A DNA stretch of 64,000 bases, from assembly GCA_964036045.1 (NCBI GenBank), contig OZ038384.1, positions 66,153,916 to 66,217,915 of the forward strand, written 5' to 3'. Shown one piece after another: positions 32,876-46,339 of the stretch; position 1 is the stretch's first letter, and every line of letters begins with the position of its first letter. Position numbers and translations under genes: made by a program. The stretch comes from Eutreptiella sp. 'Long Island Sound 2002'. Taxonomy: Eukaryota; Euglenozoa; Euglenophyceae; Eutreptiales; Eutreptiaceae. The notes under the pieces were generated by a model. It was not told the origin of the DNA. It made no database searches and saw nothing but the letters and a program-made list of their open reading frames with translations.

Positions 32876-35800
32876 GTTAGGGACTCGCACCACGCCTTGT
32901 TGCGTGGCCCCTAGAGTTGGGGTTACGCACTCACAATGCACGCTTTGTTGTGTGGCCCGTTAGGGACTGACAATGCACGCTTTGTTGTGTGGCCCCTTGA
33001 GTTGATGTCACGAGCTCACAAGCCACGCTTTGTTGCGTGGCCCCTCGAGTTGGGGTTAGGGACTCACAATGTACGCTTTGTTGTGTGGCCCCTCGAGTTG
33101 GGGTTAAGGATTCACAATCCACGCTTTGTTGCCCAGCCCCTTGAGTTGAGGTTGGGGGCTCACAATCCACGCTTTGTTGCGTGCCCTGTTGAGTTGTGGT
33201 TAGGGACTCTCAATCCACGCTTTGTTGTGTGGCCCCTCGAGTTGGGGTTAGTGGCTCACAATCCACGCTTTGTTGCGTGGCCCGTCGAGTTGGGATTAGA
33301 GACTCACAATGCATGCTTTGTTGCGTGGCCCCTCGGGTTGGGGTTAGCGACTCACATTCCATGCTTTGTCGCGTGGCTGCTTTAGCTGATGATAGGGACT
33401 CACAATCCACGCTTTGTTGTGTGGCCCCTTCAGTCACAATCCACGCTTCGCCGTGTGGCCCCTTGAGTTGGGGTTAGAGAGTCACACTCCACGCTTTGTG
33501 GCGTGGCCCCTCGAGTAGGGGTTAGGACTCACAATCCACACTTTGTTGCGTGGCCCATTCAGTTGGGGTTAGGGACTCACAATCCACGCTTTCTTGCGTG
33601 GCCCCTCGAGTTGGGGTAGGGACTCACAATCCACGCTTTGTTGTGTGGCCCCTTGAGTTGGGGTCAGGCACTCACAATCCACGATTTGTTGCGTGTCCGC
33701 TTGAGTTGGAGTTAGGGACTCACAATCCACGCTTCGTCGCGTGGCCCCTTGAGTTGGGGTTAGAGAGTCACAATCCACGCTTTGTGGCGTGGCCCCTCGA
33801 GTAGGGGTTAGGACTCACAATCCAAGCTTTGTTGCGCGGCCCCCCGAGTTGGGGTTGGGCACTCACAATCCATGCTTTGTTGCCTGGCCCCTCGAGTTGC
33901 GGTAGGGGCTCACAATCCACGCTTTGTTGCCTGCCCCCTTGAGTTGGGGTTCCGGGCTCTCAATCCATGCTTTGTGGCGTGGCCCCTCAAGTTGGCTTTA
34001 GGACTCACAATCCACGCTTTGTTGCGTGGCCCATTGAGTTGGGGTTAGGGGCTCACAATCCACGCTTTGTTGCGTGGCCCTTTGAGTTGGGGTAGGGGCT
34101 CACAATGCACGCTTTGTTGCGTGGCCCCTTGAGTTGGGGTTAGGGACTCACAATGAGCGTTTTGTTGCCCGGCCCCTCGAGTTGGGGTTAGGGACTCACA
34201 ATCCACGCTTTGTTGCGTGGCCCCTTGAGTTGGGGTTAGGGACTCACAATCCACATTTTGTTGTGTGTCCCCTCGAGTTGGGGTTAGGGACTCACAATCC
34301 ACGCTTTGTTACGTGGCCCCTCGAGTTGGGGCCAGGGGCTCACAATCCACGCTTTGTTGTGTGGCCCCTTGAGTTGGGGTCAGGGGCTCACAATCCACGC
34401 TTTGTAGTGTGGCCCCTCTAATTGGGGTGGGGCTCACAATCCACGCTTTGTTGCGTGGCATGTCGAGTTGGGATTAGGGGTTCACAATCCACGCTTTGTT
34501 GCGTGGCTGCTTGATTTGGGGTTAGGGACTCGCAATCCCCGTGTTGTTGCGTGGCCCCCTAGTTGGGGTCAGGGACTGACAATCCAGGCTTTGTTGCCCG
34601 GCCCCTCGAGTTGGGGTCAGGGGCTCACACTCCACGCTTTGTTGTTTGGCCCCTTGAGTTGGGGTTAGGGGCACCCAATCCACGCTTTGTTGCGTGGCCC
34701 CTGAAGTTGGGATTAGGGGTTCACAATCCACGCTTTGTTGCGTGGCCCCTTGAGTTGGGGTTAGGGACCCACGATCCGCGTTTTGTTGCGTGGCCCCTCG
34801 AGTTGGGGTCAGGGATTCACAATCCATGCTTTGTGGCGTGGCCCCCCTAGATGGGATTAGGGCCTCACAATCCATGCTTTGTTGCGTGCCCTCTCGAGTT
34901 GGGGTTAGGCACTCACAATCCACGCTTTGTTGCGTGGCCCCTTGAGTTGGGGTCAGGGACTCACAATCCATGCTTTGTTGCGTGGCCCCTTGAGTTGGGA
35001 TTAGGGGCTCACAATCCACGCTTTGTTGCGTGGCCCCTTGAGTTGGGGTCAAGGACTCACAACCCACACTTTGTAGCGTGGCCCCTTGAGTTGGGGTTAG
35101 GGACCCAGAATCCGCGTTTTGTTGCATGGCCCCTCGAGTTGGGGTCAAGGACTCACAATCCACGCTTTGTTGCGTGGCCCCTCGAGTTGGGGTCAGGGGC
35201 TCACAATCCACGCTTTGTAGCGTGGCCCCTCAAGTTGGGGTCAGGGGCTCACAATCCACGCTTTGTTGTGTGGCCCCTTGAGTTGGGACTAGGTGCTCAC
35301 AATCCACGCTTTGTTGTGTGGCCCCTCGAGTTGCGGTTAGGGACTCACAATCCGCGTTTTGTTGCATGGCCCCTCGAGTTGAGGTCAGGGGCTCACAATC
35401 CACGCTTTGTTGTGTGGCCCCTTGAGTTGGGATCAGGTGCTCACAATCCACGCTTTGTTGTGTGGCCCCTCGAGTTGCGGTTAGGGACTCACAATCCGCG
35501 TTTTGTTGCATGGCCCCTCGAGTTGGGGTCAGGGGCTCACAATCCACGCTTTGTTGTGTGGCCCCTTGAGTTGGGATTAGGTGCTCACAATCCACGCTTT
35601 GTTGTGTGGCCCCTCGAGTTGCGAACCACAATCCACGCTTTGTAGCGTGGCCCCTCAAGTTGAGGTCAGGGGCTCACAATCCACGCTTTGTTGTGTGGCC
35701 CCTTGAGTTGGGATTAGGTGCTCACAATCCACGCTTTGTTGCCTGGCCCCTCGAGTTGGGGTTAGGGACTCACAATCCACGCTTTGTTGCGTGGCCCCTC

Positions 35801-36470
35801 GAGTTGGGGTCAGGGGCTCACCACCCGCCCTTTGTTGTGTGGCATCTGAAGCTGGGGTTATGGGCTCACAGTCCACGCTTTGTTGCCTGTCATGTCGAGT
35901 TGGGATTAACCCTTGAGTTGGGGTTAGGGGCTCACAATCCACGCTTTGTTGCTCGGCCCCTCGAGTTGGGGTTAGGGGCTCACCATCCGCGCTCTGTTGT
36001 GTGGCCCCTGAGGTTGGGGTTATGGGCTCACAATCCACGCTTTGTTGCGTGTCATGTCGAGTTGGGATTAGGGGTTCGCAATCCACGCTTTGTTGCATGG
36101 CCCCTCGAGTTGGGGTCAGCGACTCACATGCCATGCTTTGTCGCGTGGCTCCTTGAATTGGGATTAGGGGCTCACAATCCACGCTTTGTTGTGTGGCCCC
36201 TCGAGTTGGGGTCAAGGACTCACAATCCATGCTTTGTTGCGTGGCCCATTGAGTTGGGGTTAGGGAGTCATAATCCACGCTTTGTGGCGTGGCCCCTCGA
36301 GTTGAGGTTAGGGACTCGCAATCCGCGTGTTGTTGCGTGGCCCCTCAAGTTGGGGTCAGGGACTAACAATCCACGCTTTGTTGCCCGCCCCCTCGAGTTG
36401 GGGTCAGGGGCTCACAGTCCACGCTTTGTTGTTTGGCCCCTTGAGTTGGGGTTAGGGGCACCCAATCGAT
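32876..36470 (+). repeat. 48-bp satellite array, about 70-75 copies
   Basis: The unit holds 'cacaatccacgctttgttgc', 'gtggcccc' and 'gagttggggttaggg'. Because 48 bp is 16 codons, long frames stay open on both strands (HNPRFVAWPLELGLGT forward, QQSVDCESLTPTRGAT reverse). Around 35240-35600 a three-unit, 144-bp higher-order repeat is visible. The array ends abruptly at the 5' truncation point of the first LINE copy. Confidence 0.93.
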
Positions 36471-36476
36471 CGAGCC

Positions 36477-39137
36477 ATGCCGGGCTCCACGGCGGCTGCC
36501 CCGGTCTTCCTGGCCCAGCGCAGGCTGCAGCGTGGGCTGGAGGCAAACCACGTCCTGGCCTTCGATGTGTCAAAAGCTTTTGACACAGCGCCGCACGGGG
36601 CGCTGGCGCTCCTCCTGCGCCACATGGGAGTCCCGGAGGAGCTCATCAGGCTCTTCCACACCCTCAGCTGCGGGTCTCTGGTGCGCATCGTCACCGCGCA
36701 CGGCCCGACACCGAGCATTCGGCTCCACAGGGGCCTGCGGCAGGGCAGTGCGGAGAGCACTGTGCTCTACCTCCTCCTCTTACAACCTCTCCTGCGGAGC
36801 CTTGCCTGCAAGGCGCGGGGAGATGCTCGCCATGCGGTGCCACCCCTGGTGCAGGCGTACTGTGATGACCTCCTGTTGATAGCGCACTCCGTGCCGCAAT
36901 TCCTGGAGTATGCAGCGGCGATAGCGCGGTATCTCACGGACATGGGCATGTCCCTTAACGTCGGCAAATGCGCCTATGCCAATACTGCTCGCATCCATTC
37001 GATCATGGTGTGCCTGAGCCCAGGGAACACGGCGGCCCCATGGGTATGCTTACGTGCCAAGGGCACGGTACCATACTTGGGCCTGCGCCTCGATCCCAAG
37101 GGGGCGGCGAACATGAAGGAGAAACATGTACTCGGGTGTTAAGCTCTGCTGGGCTGGTGCAAGAACACGTTGGGGCCGGCGTCGGTGCCTCATGAGGTGA
37201 TGGCGGCTGTGGTTGGAGGCATCGTGCGGTACGCGGCTCCCTACCTGTCCGACACGGCGGAGGCGGTGATCAAGCTGAATACTGCCATCAAGGCTGCAGC
37301 CCTGCAATTCGAGAAGCTGCCCAAGGACGTGTCCAACGTAGCGGTGCGGTCGGGTCATGGGTTACGGTTGGCGGATGTCCAGGTTATCTGCCGCGACTCC
37401 GTCGTGGCGACCATGGCTCAACTCACCCACCACAGGTCGAAGAAAGTCCGGGATGAGCTGCGGGCCATGCTCCGGGACATCCACGTGCAGTACGGAGTGT
37501 GCGGGCAGTTCATGGTGCCCTCTGCGTCATTCGCCACGCACGCTGGCAATACGTGGGTGGACAGGGTACTCCGGGCGATGGGGACGTTGCGCGTAGGACT
37601 TCTCATGCCATCGTCAGTGTACTCGTGTGTACACGCCCATCTTCCGCAAGTGCAGTGGGCGGGGCGGAAGTGGGTGTCCCAATCCTATTCCTTCAAGGGT
37701 AGAGACATATGCGTTCTCCCGGGGCCCCGCACAGATGCGACGGTACAGTCCCTGACTGATCCCGCAAATGACCTCCTGCATGTGCGGCTCCCCTGTCCTG
37801 CGCCTGGGCACTGGGCTGTCCAGCTCCAGGAGTGTCATGAGGACCACCTGCACCTTTCGCACGCAGGAGTAGGGCCCCATCAGCTGGACCACGTGTGGTT
37901 CACGGGGCTCCGCGACGTCTTCCGGCCGCAGCTGCCTAGTCCGTTGACTCACCGGCTAATACACCCGGTGCGCCGAAAGAAGGCCAGCAAACGCAATAGA
38001 CAGTCCACTGCGGGGGACGTGTGTGTGGTGGGCGGGTACGGGGAGGAAGGATTGCACCCAGCCAACCCGGGGCTATCCATGCCGTTCGTCCCGCTAGCCG
38101 CCCTCCTGTTTCTGTTGGGGGACGTCTTTGAGGGTTACCAGCAGCAAGACGATCCGGCGTCCGTCCCCCTACTCACTCCACACGCTGGGGGCGGCATAAG
38201 CCCGTCACCACTGTGGGTTGTGCACGGGCGGCCAGCGTTTTCCAGGGCATGCGCGGCGGTGCACGGGTGCAGCGAGTGGGCAATTGTCCTTCTGCTACCA
38301 GCAGGCCCTGTCCCGGATCCGGATGAGTACTCGGTCCCGGAAGGGGTTCGGATGTCCCACGTGCCACACGATCCGCACGTCGCCGTCACGTCGTTGCGTG
38401 ATGGTGGCGCGGTGGAACAGGGGTCTGTGGTGGTGTACCAGCCCTCCTGCTCCGCAACGGTTTGGGGGGCGGAGTATACCACCGCCCTGGACGCCATCAA
38501 GTCAGTCTGTGGATGTGACGTGGCGTGGAGACCACATGCGGCGTATCGGCCGAAGGTAGTCCTGTCCCCGGAGCTCACGGCGTCCAGTGCGGCGTCCCTT
38601 GGAAGAGTGGTGCAGAGCCCCCACTCCGACGTGGCGTGGCTGGAACCCCACCGGTACTGCTGGGTGCGGGTGGCGACTAAAGTCAGATCGTCTGACGCGT
38701 CGCCCCAGGGAGACGACGCCACAAACGTGGCGGTGGCCAGCCACGGAATCCCCACGTGGACGGGTGCCATCTACGGCACGGTCCCGGAGGCAGAGATCAT
38801 CGGCGCGGCGGCGTACGTGTTGCACACGCCCCCGTCAGCGTGCACGGTGCACGTGGTGGATGCGTCCATCATAGGAGCGCATCTCCGCAGGGCGCAGGAG
38901 CCCCTGTACCGTGGCATCAAGGGGCCGACATCACATCTGGTCAACCAGCACGCACTGAGCTGGATAGTGGAGGGGCTGCGGCGGCTGCCACGCCGAGTTG
39001 GGGGGCCGCACCACTGGGTGGTGAGGCAGAGCTCGCACTTGGCGGCGGTCCCGCTCGAGGCGCCGGACTCTGCCGCGGCCCGTGCAATGGCCCCGCCTAT
39101 CCATCTCGTCCTGCCAAAGGAGCACGCCATCCTCTAG
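36477..39137 (+). pseudogene. LINE ORF2, RT and RNase H part (copy 1)
   Basis: The frame starts inside the RT: AFDVSKAFD, GLRQGSAES and catalytic YCDDLLLI (about 36859-36882). An RNase H region follows before 39130 (SSDAS, PEAEIIGA, VVDAS and PDSAAARA as the likely acidic positions). A TAA at 37140-37142 interrupts it where copy 2 has GAA (VLWCEALL). The frame is otherwise uninterrupted until TAG 39135-39137. That TAG is also present in copy 2, and the frame continues beyond it. The 5' part, with endonuclease and the first RT motifs, is missing, so the copy cannot move on its own. Confidence 0.85.
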
Positions 39138-41198
39138 GTGCCGGGGGATAATGGAGAGCTCGAGCCGCGTGTGCCATCCATGCAAGCCCTTCAGCAAGTC
39201 CGGGAGATGGAGTGGCGTTCGCTAGCGGCATGCACCAGGGTGCACACGCCACTGGCTGGCGCCTGCGAGGCGGTGCCCCTGGGAGCTGTACACCACGGCC
39301 CAACGCACAGAAATATGCTACGGGCACGTGACGGTCGCTTGTCCACCATGCAGGTCATGCGACGGTGGAGACAGAAGCTCACGCGTATGGCAATACCGGC
39401 CAACCCCTGTATCTTCTGTGGGGGGCCGGAGGAGGACATTGGCCACATGCGCCTACTGTGTGCGCGGGACGAGGAGGTGGCTGGGCTCTTGTGCAGGCGT
39501 GTGGAGGAGTTCACGGCGGAGCTACCCCTAACAGACAGGGCGGTGGAGTTCGTGGCGTGGAGGGAGCACGGCTGCAGGTGGACTGAATCCCTGATGGCGG
39601 GTGTCGTCCCCGGGGACTTGAAGCGGGTGTTCGCTGCGGTGCGAGCGGCGTCGTCCCGGGGCCCTGCCAAGGCCAGGCTCTTTGCTGAGGACATGGTCCA
39701 CATTGGGGAAGATGTGTATGCCCGCAGGAACCATCGGCTCACCCAGATCATGCAGCTGCCGATGCAAGATCGAAGGAGGGCGGTATACGCGTTCCTGCGA
39801 GGTGACACACCCTTCTGCCCGCCGGCAGGGAGGATCCTGCAGCGTCCGCCGTGGAACTCGTTTGCCGGCCTCCCCGGCGACCTGCGGGCAACCTTTCAGA
39901 GGGCACCGCTGCACGCACTGCTGGTGCCACGGTCGTGCATCGCGCAAGAAGAGGCCATGTCCTTGTTCCCTCACTGGATGGCGGCGGTGGCGCACGCCTT
40001 CAGCCAGTGGATCGGTTCCTCGGTGGCACGGGACATCACGACATTCAGGGAGTGGTCCCGCGTGGTGTCGGCGCAATCGTGGGCCCTGGTGCGTGGTACC
40101 ATGGTGAGAAGCCCTGACGGCCAGAGTGATCCCTGGCTCCAGGTGTGCGCCAACCATCCAGCTTTGGGGAACGTCATGGGCTGGCCTCGCGAGGTGCTGC
40201 CGGTCCTTCAGCAACCTCTGTGCAGTCTCCCAATCCTGGCGCTGGCTGTCGTACTTGACGTGGGTACGTTGTGGCTGTATGACCGGCAGCTGCGACGAGC
40301 CATACCAGCGGTCACGGAGCAGCGGTCCATGGCAGTGTTAGTGGGCTCCAAGCAGCTGGCACGGGTACAGGGCGACGACGCGCAAGGCCACGTCACGGAG
40401 GCCATGTTCTCTCTGCCGGAGGGGGACGACCACGTGGCTGCCGATGCCCGTCACACCCTTGACACCCTGGGCTTCGCGGCGGTCATTGAGGCTCGGGCGG
40501 GAGGACAACGCTTGGTTCTAGCATCCGCCAGGGGCCCGGGGCAGGACGGGGTTGATGTCATCGGGGAGGTCTTACGGGACTACGGTTGGGAGCTCCTGGC
40601 GCATGGCACACGCAGCCCCAAAGTTGCGCGGTGGCCCCGGCTGCTTGAGAGCCTGCCGGTGATGCCCGACGGGCGACCGATACTCCGCCCGGTGTCCACG
40701 TGGGAGGATGCGAGGCGCAGCCTCCTCAGTTGTGCCACAGCACGCACGCTGGCGGGTGCTTTGCTCGGACTCCAGGACGCGTGCTGCGATGTATGGCAGG
40801 ACCTATGGTCGCAGTGTTGTGATGGTAGGTGCGTTCCGTCGCGGTCTGTGCTTCCGCAGCGATGCCACGGGTGCAGGGAAACGGCGTCAGTTTGGGTTCA
40901 TCAATGTGCCTCCGTCCCACTATGCGGGACATGTAAGGAGCGTGCCGATAGGGGGTGGCCTAAGGCGAGGTGGGCACTGCGGCACTCTGGACAGATGTCC
41001 TCAAGTGCCTGGAAGACAATCCAGGGTGGCCTGAAGAGCGTCCGAGTGGAAGGGGTACGGCGCCCTGGAGCGCCGTCGGCGGCCCTGCCCCTGATGTTGT
41101 GGTGGGCGGCTCTGGAGGGCAACTCGCGGATACTCTGGTTGTGGCATCACGGAGGAAATGGTGACGGCGTGGTGGGGGCCGGGGGTGATGCAGATTGA
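39138..41198 (+). pseudogene. LINE ORF2, C-terminal zinc-finger part (copy 1)
   Basis: Same frame as the RT part, directly after TAG 39135. It carries the CCHC finger typical of non-LTR retrotransposon C-termini (C-x2-C-x8-H-x4-C; CIFCGGPEEDIGHMRLLC near 39407-39460). A second Cys-rich cluster lies near 40855-40935 (RCHGC...CGTC). It ends at TGA 41196-41198. The first ATG is at 39180. It is either the natural continuation of ORF2 or a separate third ORF. Confidence 0.75.
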
Positions 41199-43296
41199 TG
41201 GGGTTAGGAATTGTGGGTGCACCTGCTACCGTCCCTACGCTGGACGCAGCGGAGCGGGTAGCGCCTGAGAAGCAGTGCCCTCATGGCCTGATTGTGCGGT
41301 ACTGGCAGGCGGCGTATGACGGCCAACGCGATGTGACAGGTCGTGCCGGCCTGATGGTGAGCCGTACTGCCCCCGTGCATGAGGGTCGGACAGGGATGCT
41401 TCACCCGCCTGCCCCGGGTCGCCGCATACAAAAGTGAGGTGTCATGGGTCGTCCCGACCAGGGTAATAAGGCCCAAACCCCCGTAGGGTATTCCCATGGC
41501 ACCGGGGTCTCTACTGGCGGCCTGGCTACGGCAGTATTGGGAGTGGTTGCTCGGGATACACCGGGGGTGCACGGAGTTGTCTGGGGGTTACGGCGTTACG
41601 GCGCCCCCTGGGAGTGTTACACGGGGTTGCGGGGACAGCGTGCAGGCCCTGGGGGCGGAGACGAAGCGATGATGTGCGCGTAGAGGGATATGACGGCGAG
41701 GTCGTCAGGTGGACAGTATGGCGGGCGTCGTGGAGACGGCGTGGCAGCCTGGGAGGAGCACTCACGGGGGGCACGCGGAGTTCAAGGTGGCGGTGCACTG
41801 GCGTCTTGTGGGTATACGCGGCGGTACTGGGGTCCGTACGGTGGGGGTACGCGGCGGTACTGGGGAACCGTTTAGTGGGGGAGCAGCGGGGATGCATGGC
41901 GGTACTGGGGTGTCCCCCTGACCCCTCTAACAACTCAGGGGGCGCGTGGGGGCATCCCCTGGCCCCACTAACAAACTAGAGGGACCGTGCCTGCGGGCAT
42001 GTACATAGTCTAACCTCTGACCATAGCCTTGCGGTTGTGGTGGTGCGTATGGTGGCGGCTCCCAGGTGGCATCGGCGTGGCAACAGCGGTACTGCGCGGC
42101 GTTGTAGCGAAGAGTATGCGGTCGCCTCACCATTGTAACGATTTACCCCTGGGGGGTGCTAGTCCGGTTGGCTAGAGGCAAGGAGAGAGGAGGAGCGGCA
42201 TGCTGAGTGGTCCGGGGGGTGACGCGCGGGCCAATGCTATAAGTAGGCTCGCCACGTCGTCGGTGGGGGCCGAACCTGCGGCCTGGCCGCCGCTGTGGCG
42301 GAAGAGGCGCAACCACGGGAGCTGGCCAAACAGTGCAGGTAAGGGTCAAGGGTAGGCGCCAGGGCAATGTGTGTGGGCCAGATGAGGTGCACCTGGTTAC
42401 CACAGCCCGGGGCGAGCCTCTGGTGGGTACCCCTACAGGGGGTCGATAACCAAGCTACGGCACCCACCAGCCCGAATCCCAGCCAGCGATATTCACGGGT
42501 TGCGCCACTCCCGTCGCGTAGCGGCCGGCGTCCCCCCTGTAGACCCTCAAGTTATATTATACGTGGGAAAGAGGATGCCTCGAAGCTGATTGAGTACTGG
42601 CCCCTGACATGGAGTGCCGGCATGGTATATATCTGGGGTGTGGGAGCAGCTCAGGGCCACGGGGACGTGAAGTTGACACCGTGTTTCTGTACTATACTAG
42701 GGGACTGGTGCGGTGGGTCGGCGGCGTACATTGTGGGGACATGGGGGCGATGAAAGCTGAGGGCCAGACTAGGCTGGAGCCTCCCAGAAATCCTGGCTAT
42801 GCATATACGGGTTTTTGCGTGCTGGCAGTGGGATACGTGGAGTCAGGGGTGGTGGGCAATTACGAGTACGCAGATGGCAATGGGTTCCGTGGGGTCACAA
42901 TTGATGGACGTCTCCACGGTGGCGGGGGTACGCGAACGACGGAGGGTCCGCTCTTGCTTCGCCGCATGCGTGCTGCTTTGTTCCTTGGTTGCCGCTTTGC
43001 GCCGGACAGAGAAGCCTTTGCTTTCTGCTTGTTGCGATGCTGCTGCGTTGCTGTGCCTTGCCCCCTTACCCCCGGCGAACAAACGGGCCAGCGTCCGTCG
43101 CCGTTGCTAATGTTAACGCTATGCAGTTGCCACTGCCCCCAAAGCCTGGTTGACCTGTATCCCCGGTCCTCTGGGTCCTCCGTCATGCTGTGGGCCACCT
43201 CAGGCAGCCCTGGGACCCACGGGATCGAGCGAGGCAGGAACCACCTGTCGGCGCGAGATGCCCGGTAACTCCAGTAGACGGCATGATAAGTGGTTA
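41199..43296 (+). other. LINE 3' region, copy 1
   Basis: About 2.1 kb, shared with copy 2. It contains a short tandem of 'gcggtactggggt' type units (about 41815-41910). A promoter-like pair, CCAAT (42231) and TATAAGTA (42239), is also present. A 219-codon frame runs 42609-43268, but its differences from copy 2 are mostly amino-acid changing, so it is not called as a gene. Confidence 0.6.
42225..42252 (+). promoter_or_regulatory. CCAAT plus TATA-like pair in LINE 3' region
   Basis: 'ggccaatgctataagtaggc' places a CCAAT box directly upstream of TATAAGTA. The identical pair is in copy 2 at about 55968-55995. The spacing is tighter than in a usual CCAAT promoter, and no transcript evidence is available. 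Confidence 0.25.
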
Positions 43297-44020
<724 letters not shown>

Positions 44021-44043
44021 GCGGCGGTGACCTCAAGCTGCTG

Positions 44044-46200
44044 GTGGTGGTGGGCACGCGCCTCGACGAGAGCGCCGCCCCCCAGGGGTCCGAACACGCG
44101 GTCCCGGTGGGGGGTGATGAGGAGGCAGGCCGTGACGGTGACGAGGTGGGGCAGGAGCAACCCACGGGGGAGGAGCAGCAGCAGGATCAGCCGGAGGTGG
44201 CCGGGGAGGAGGTGGACGTGCAGGCCATTGTGGTGGCGGCCCTGGCGAAGTTCACGGATGCAGCGGGCCCGCCGCCGACGACGGAGGCACCGGAGGAGGG
44301 GGACCAACGCAGGAGGAGTGAGGAGGCACAAGTCGCCATGGAGCGGGACGAGGAGCCGGAGTTCAAGGGTGAAGAGGCACAGAGCGCCGTGGAGCAGGAC
44401 GAGGAGCTGGAGATCGTGGGGGCGAAGGAGGCGCGTGAGGTGGGTCCACGGGAGCTGGGAGTGGCGGACAGGGCTGGGCCGAAGACGGTGGAGGTGGAAA
44501 CCTGCAGGCACTGGGCCAAGGGGTGGTGCATGCGGGCAGATGCCTGCCGGTTCGCCCAGCCCCGGCCGCCGGTGCCGCGGGGAGTACCCCAGGAATTACT
44601 CCTGATCCTCCAGGCCATGGCCCGTGTGGGGGCCCTCAGCCTGGACCGCAGCCAGGGCCACGGCCGGGGCCACGGAACGTTGCTGCAGGAAGCGGTGGTA
44701 AAGGCGCAAGGAGGAGGGCTCCCAGCGGTGGGGTATGCGGTGGAGAGTGGGGGCCTGACCGAGTGGGCGGTGGCGTTGCCATGTGGCATGGCGGCCCTGT
44801 TCACTCCGTTCCCGGCGGTCCCGAGGAGGGACGTGGTCACCGTCCAGGAAGCCAATCTGGGGTGGGTGTGCACGTGGCACACACATCCTGCCGGCATGGA
44901 CCCTCGCGAGTGGCAGGCTAAGGCGGTCGTGACGTACCTGTCCTGGTCGTTGCCGGCAGCGCCGGGTGCGTGGGCGCAGTGGTGGGACAGGGCGCTCAGC
45001 TGGGCGAGGGATGGCAGTGCTGTGGCGGCCTGCCGTGACCTCCCGCGCGAGCCCGTCTCAGTCCAGCCGTGGACTCTCTCCCTGCATCTCCCCACGGTGG
45101 CGGCTCGTCTTGCGGCCACAGACCCGGAGGTCTCGCTGCTGGGAGACCGAGAGGGGCCAGGGCTTCGCCTGGGCCCGGGGCTGGAGGTTCTCACTGCCCG
45201 CCTCCCCAGCCCTGTGGACGGGGACATCCTGGAGGGACTCCAGTTCACGCGGGCTGGCGGGGCTGATGTGTGGACCGCTGTCCATCGCCAGCTCCCAGAC
45301 GCGTGGCCCCAGGTGTACCGGCCTCCTGGTCACGAGCGTCTGGTGGGAGTGGAATGGCGCGTGTGGGCCGCCAACAGCCCATGCCTGCCGGTGGTGGTCC
45401 TGCCCCGGAGAACCAGCCACCCCAGCTGGGAGACCGTGGCGGTCTTGTGGGGATGGGTGGCGGTCCGTGGGACCGATGGCCACGTCTTCACTGCCCCACG
45501 GGGCACGGTGATCGAGACCGACGGGGGGACAGCGTTGCAGCTCACGGCAGAGCCCCTGACCACGCATGTTGTGGTGGCCGTCCTCCAGTGGGGAGCAAAC
45601 AAGCCACAGCCCTGGCGCGATCCAGTCGCTAGGGCTGTCTGGCGAGACCTGCCGGTCCTTAAGGCCGCCGTCTGGTCAGGAGGAGCAGGGCGGCATCTCC
45701 CGGGCGCACTCCCTTGGCTGCGGGACTGCGGAGACGCCTCTCCCCCACCGGCTGAGTTGCGGGGCGCCCTGGAGCACCTGTACTCCAAGCCCAGGCACCA
45801 GTTCCTGGTGGCTGCGGACCATGGGGTGGAGCTCAGTGACGACGTGGTCGCGCTGGCAGCCGACGTGGTGCAGTGCCTGGCCCCCCACGCCATGATGCTC
45901 CCGAGGGAGGGGAGGGAGGGCCAGCGGCACGACCAAACCCCGGCTGCCCTCCTCATTGCGAGGTACGTCGAGCTAGGGGGCTCGGAGGCGGTGTACGTCG
46001 ACCGGTCAGAGACACCGAACATGCGGCACTGGACGTCTCACCACCTCCTGGCCACTGCCACGCAGTTGACGGTGGCCCCGCTAGGCCAGCCTGCGGTGTC
46101 TGGAGCCCAGCCCCAGTGGCCACACACTTGGGACATGGCGGTCCGGACGATGCGCATGGCACCCAGGGGCCAGAGGGCGGGATGGCCGGGTGCAGAGCAC
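44044..46200 (+). pseudogene. LINE ORF1, N-terminal and central part (copy 2)
   Basis: Open from the (GA)n run with no stop for about 717 codons. The first in-frame ATG is 44338. The N-terminus is acidic (Glu-rich), and a CCCH-like finger follows at about 44503-44560 (C-x7-C-x5-C-x3-Q, with Gln in place of the last His). The rest is Trp/Pro-rich with no known fold. From about 46195 the sensible reading moves to the next frame, and near 46340 to the third, so two indels or a frameshift are needed to reach the downstream part. It probably binds element RNA as other LINE ORF1 proteins do, but this is inference. Confidence 0.6.
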
Positions 46201-46339
46201 CTGCTGGCAGGCCCGGGCGGCACAGGTGCAGCAGCCAGCCGGCAACACCAAGGACTGTGCCCTGTGCGCCCTCATGTCCGCCGTCGGTACCCTCCTCAGG
46301 GTGCCGAGGCCGGGCAACCTCCTGTCCGCGCGTGGACAG

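Larger units (their letters stand above)
36471..43296 (+). mobile_element. Non-LTR retrotransposon copy 1, 5'-truncated
   Basis: Similarity to copy 2 begins at 'gagccatgccgggctcc' (36471; copy 2 at 50216). It runs with a constant offset of 13745 through the coding part and drifts by only a base or so in the 3' region. It ends in 'gataagtggttatgactat' near 43296, where a (TA)n run starts. 5' truncation is usual for target-primed reverse transcription. It was inserted next to, or has replaced part of, the 48-bp satellite. Confidence 0.9.

Noticed and set aside
32936-36583. Series of 16-residue-repeat proteins on both strands
   Set aside because: The 48-bp unit keeps every frame without a stop open; there is no start context, domain or strand preference.
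42609-43268. 219-codon frame in the LINE 3' region (and 56339-57013 in copy 2)
   Set aside because: Differences between the two copies are mostly amino-acid changing, and there is no domain; treated as noncoding.
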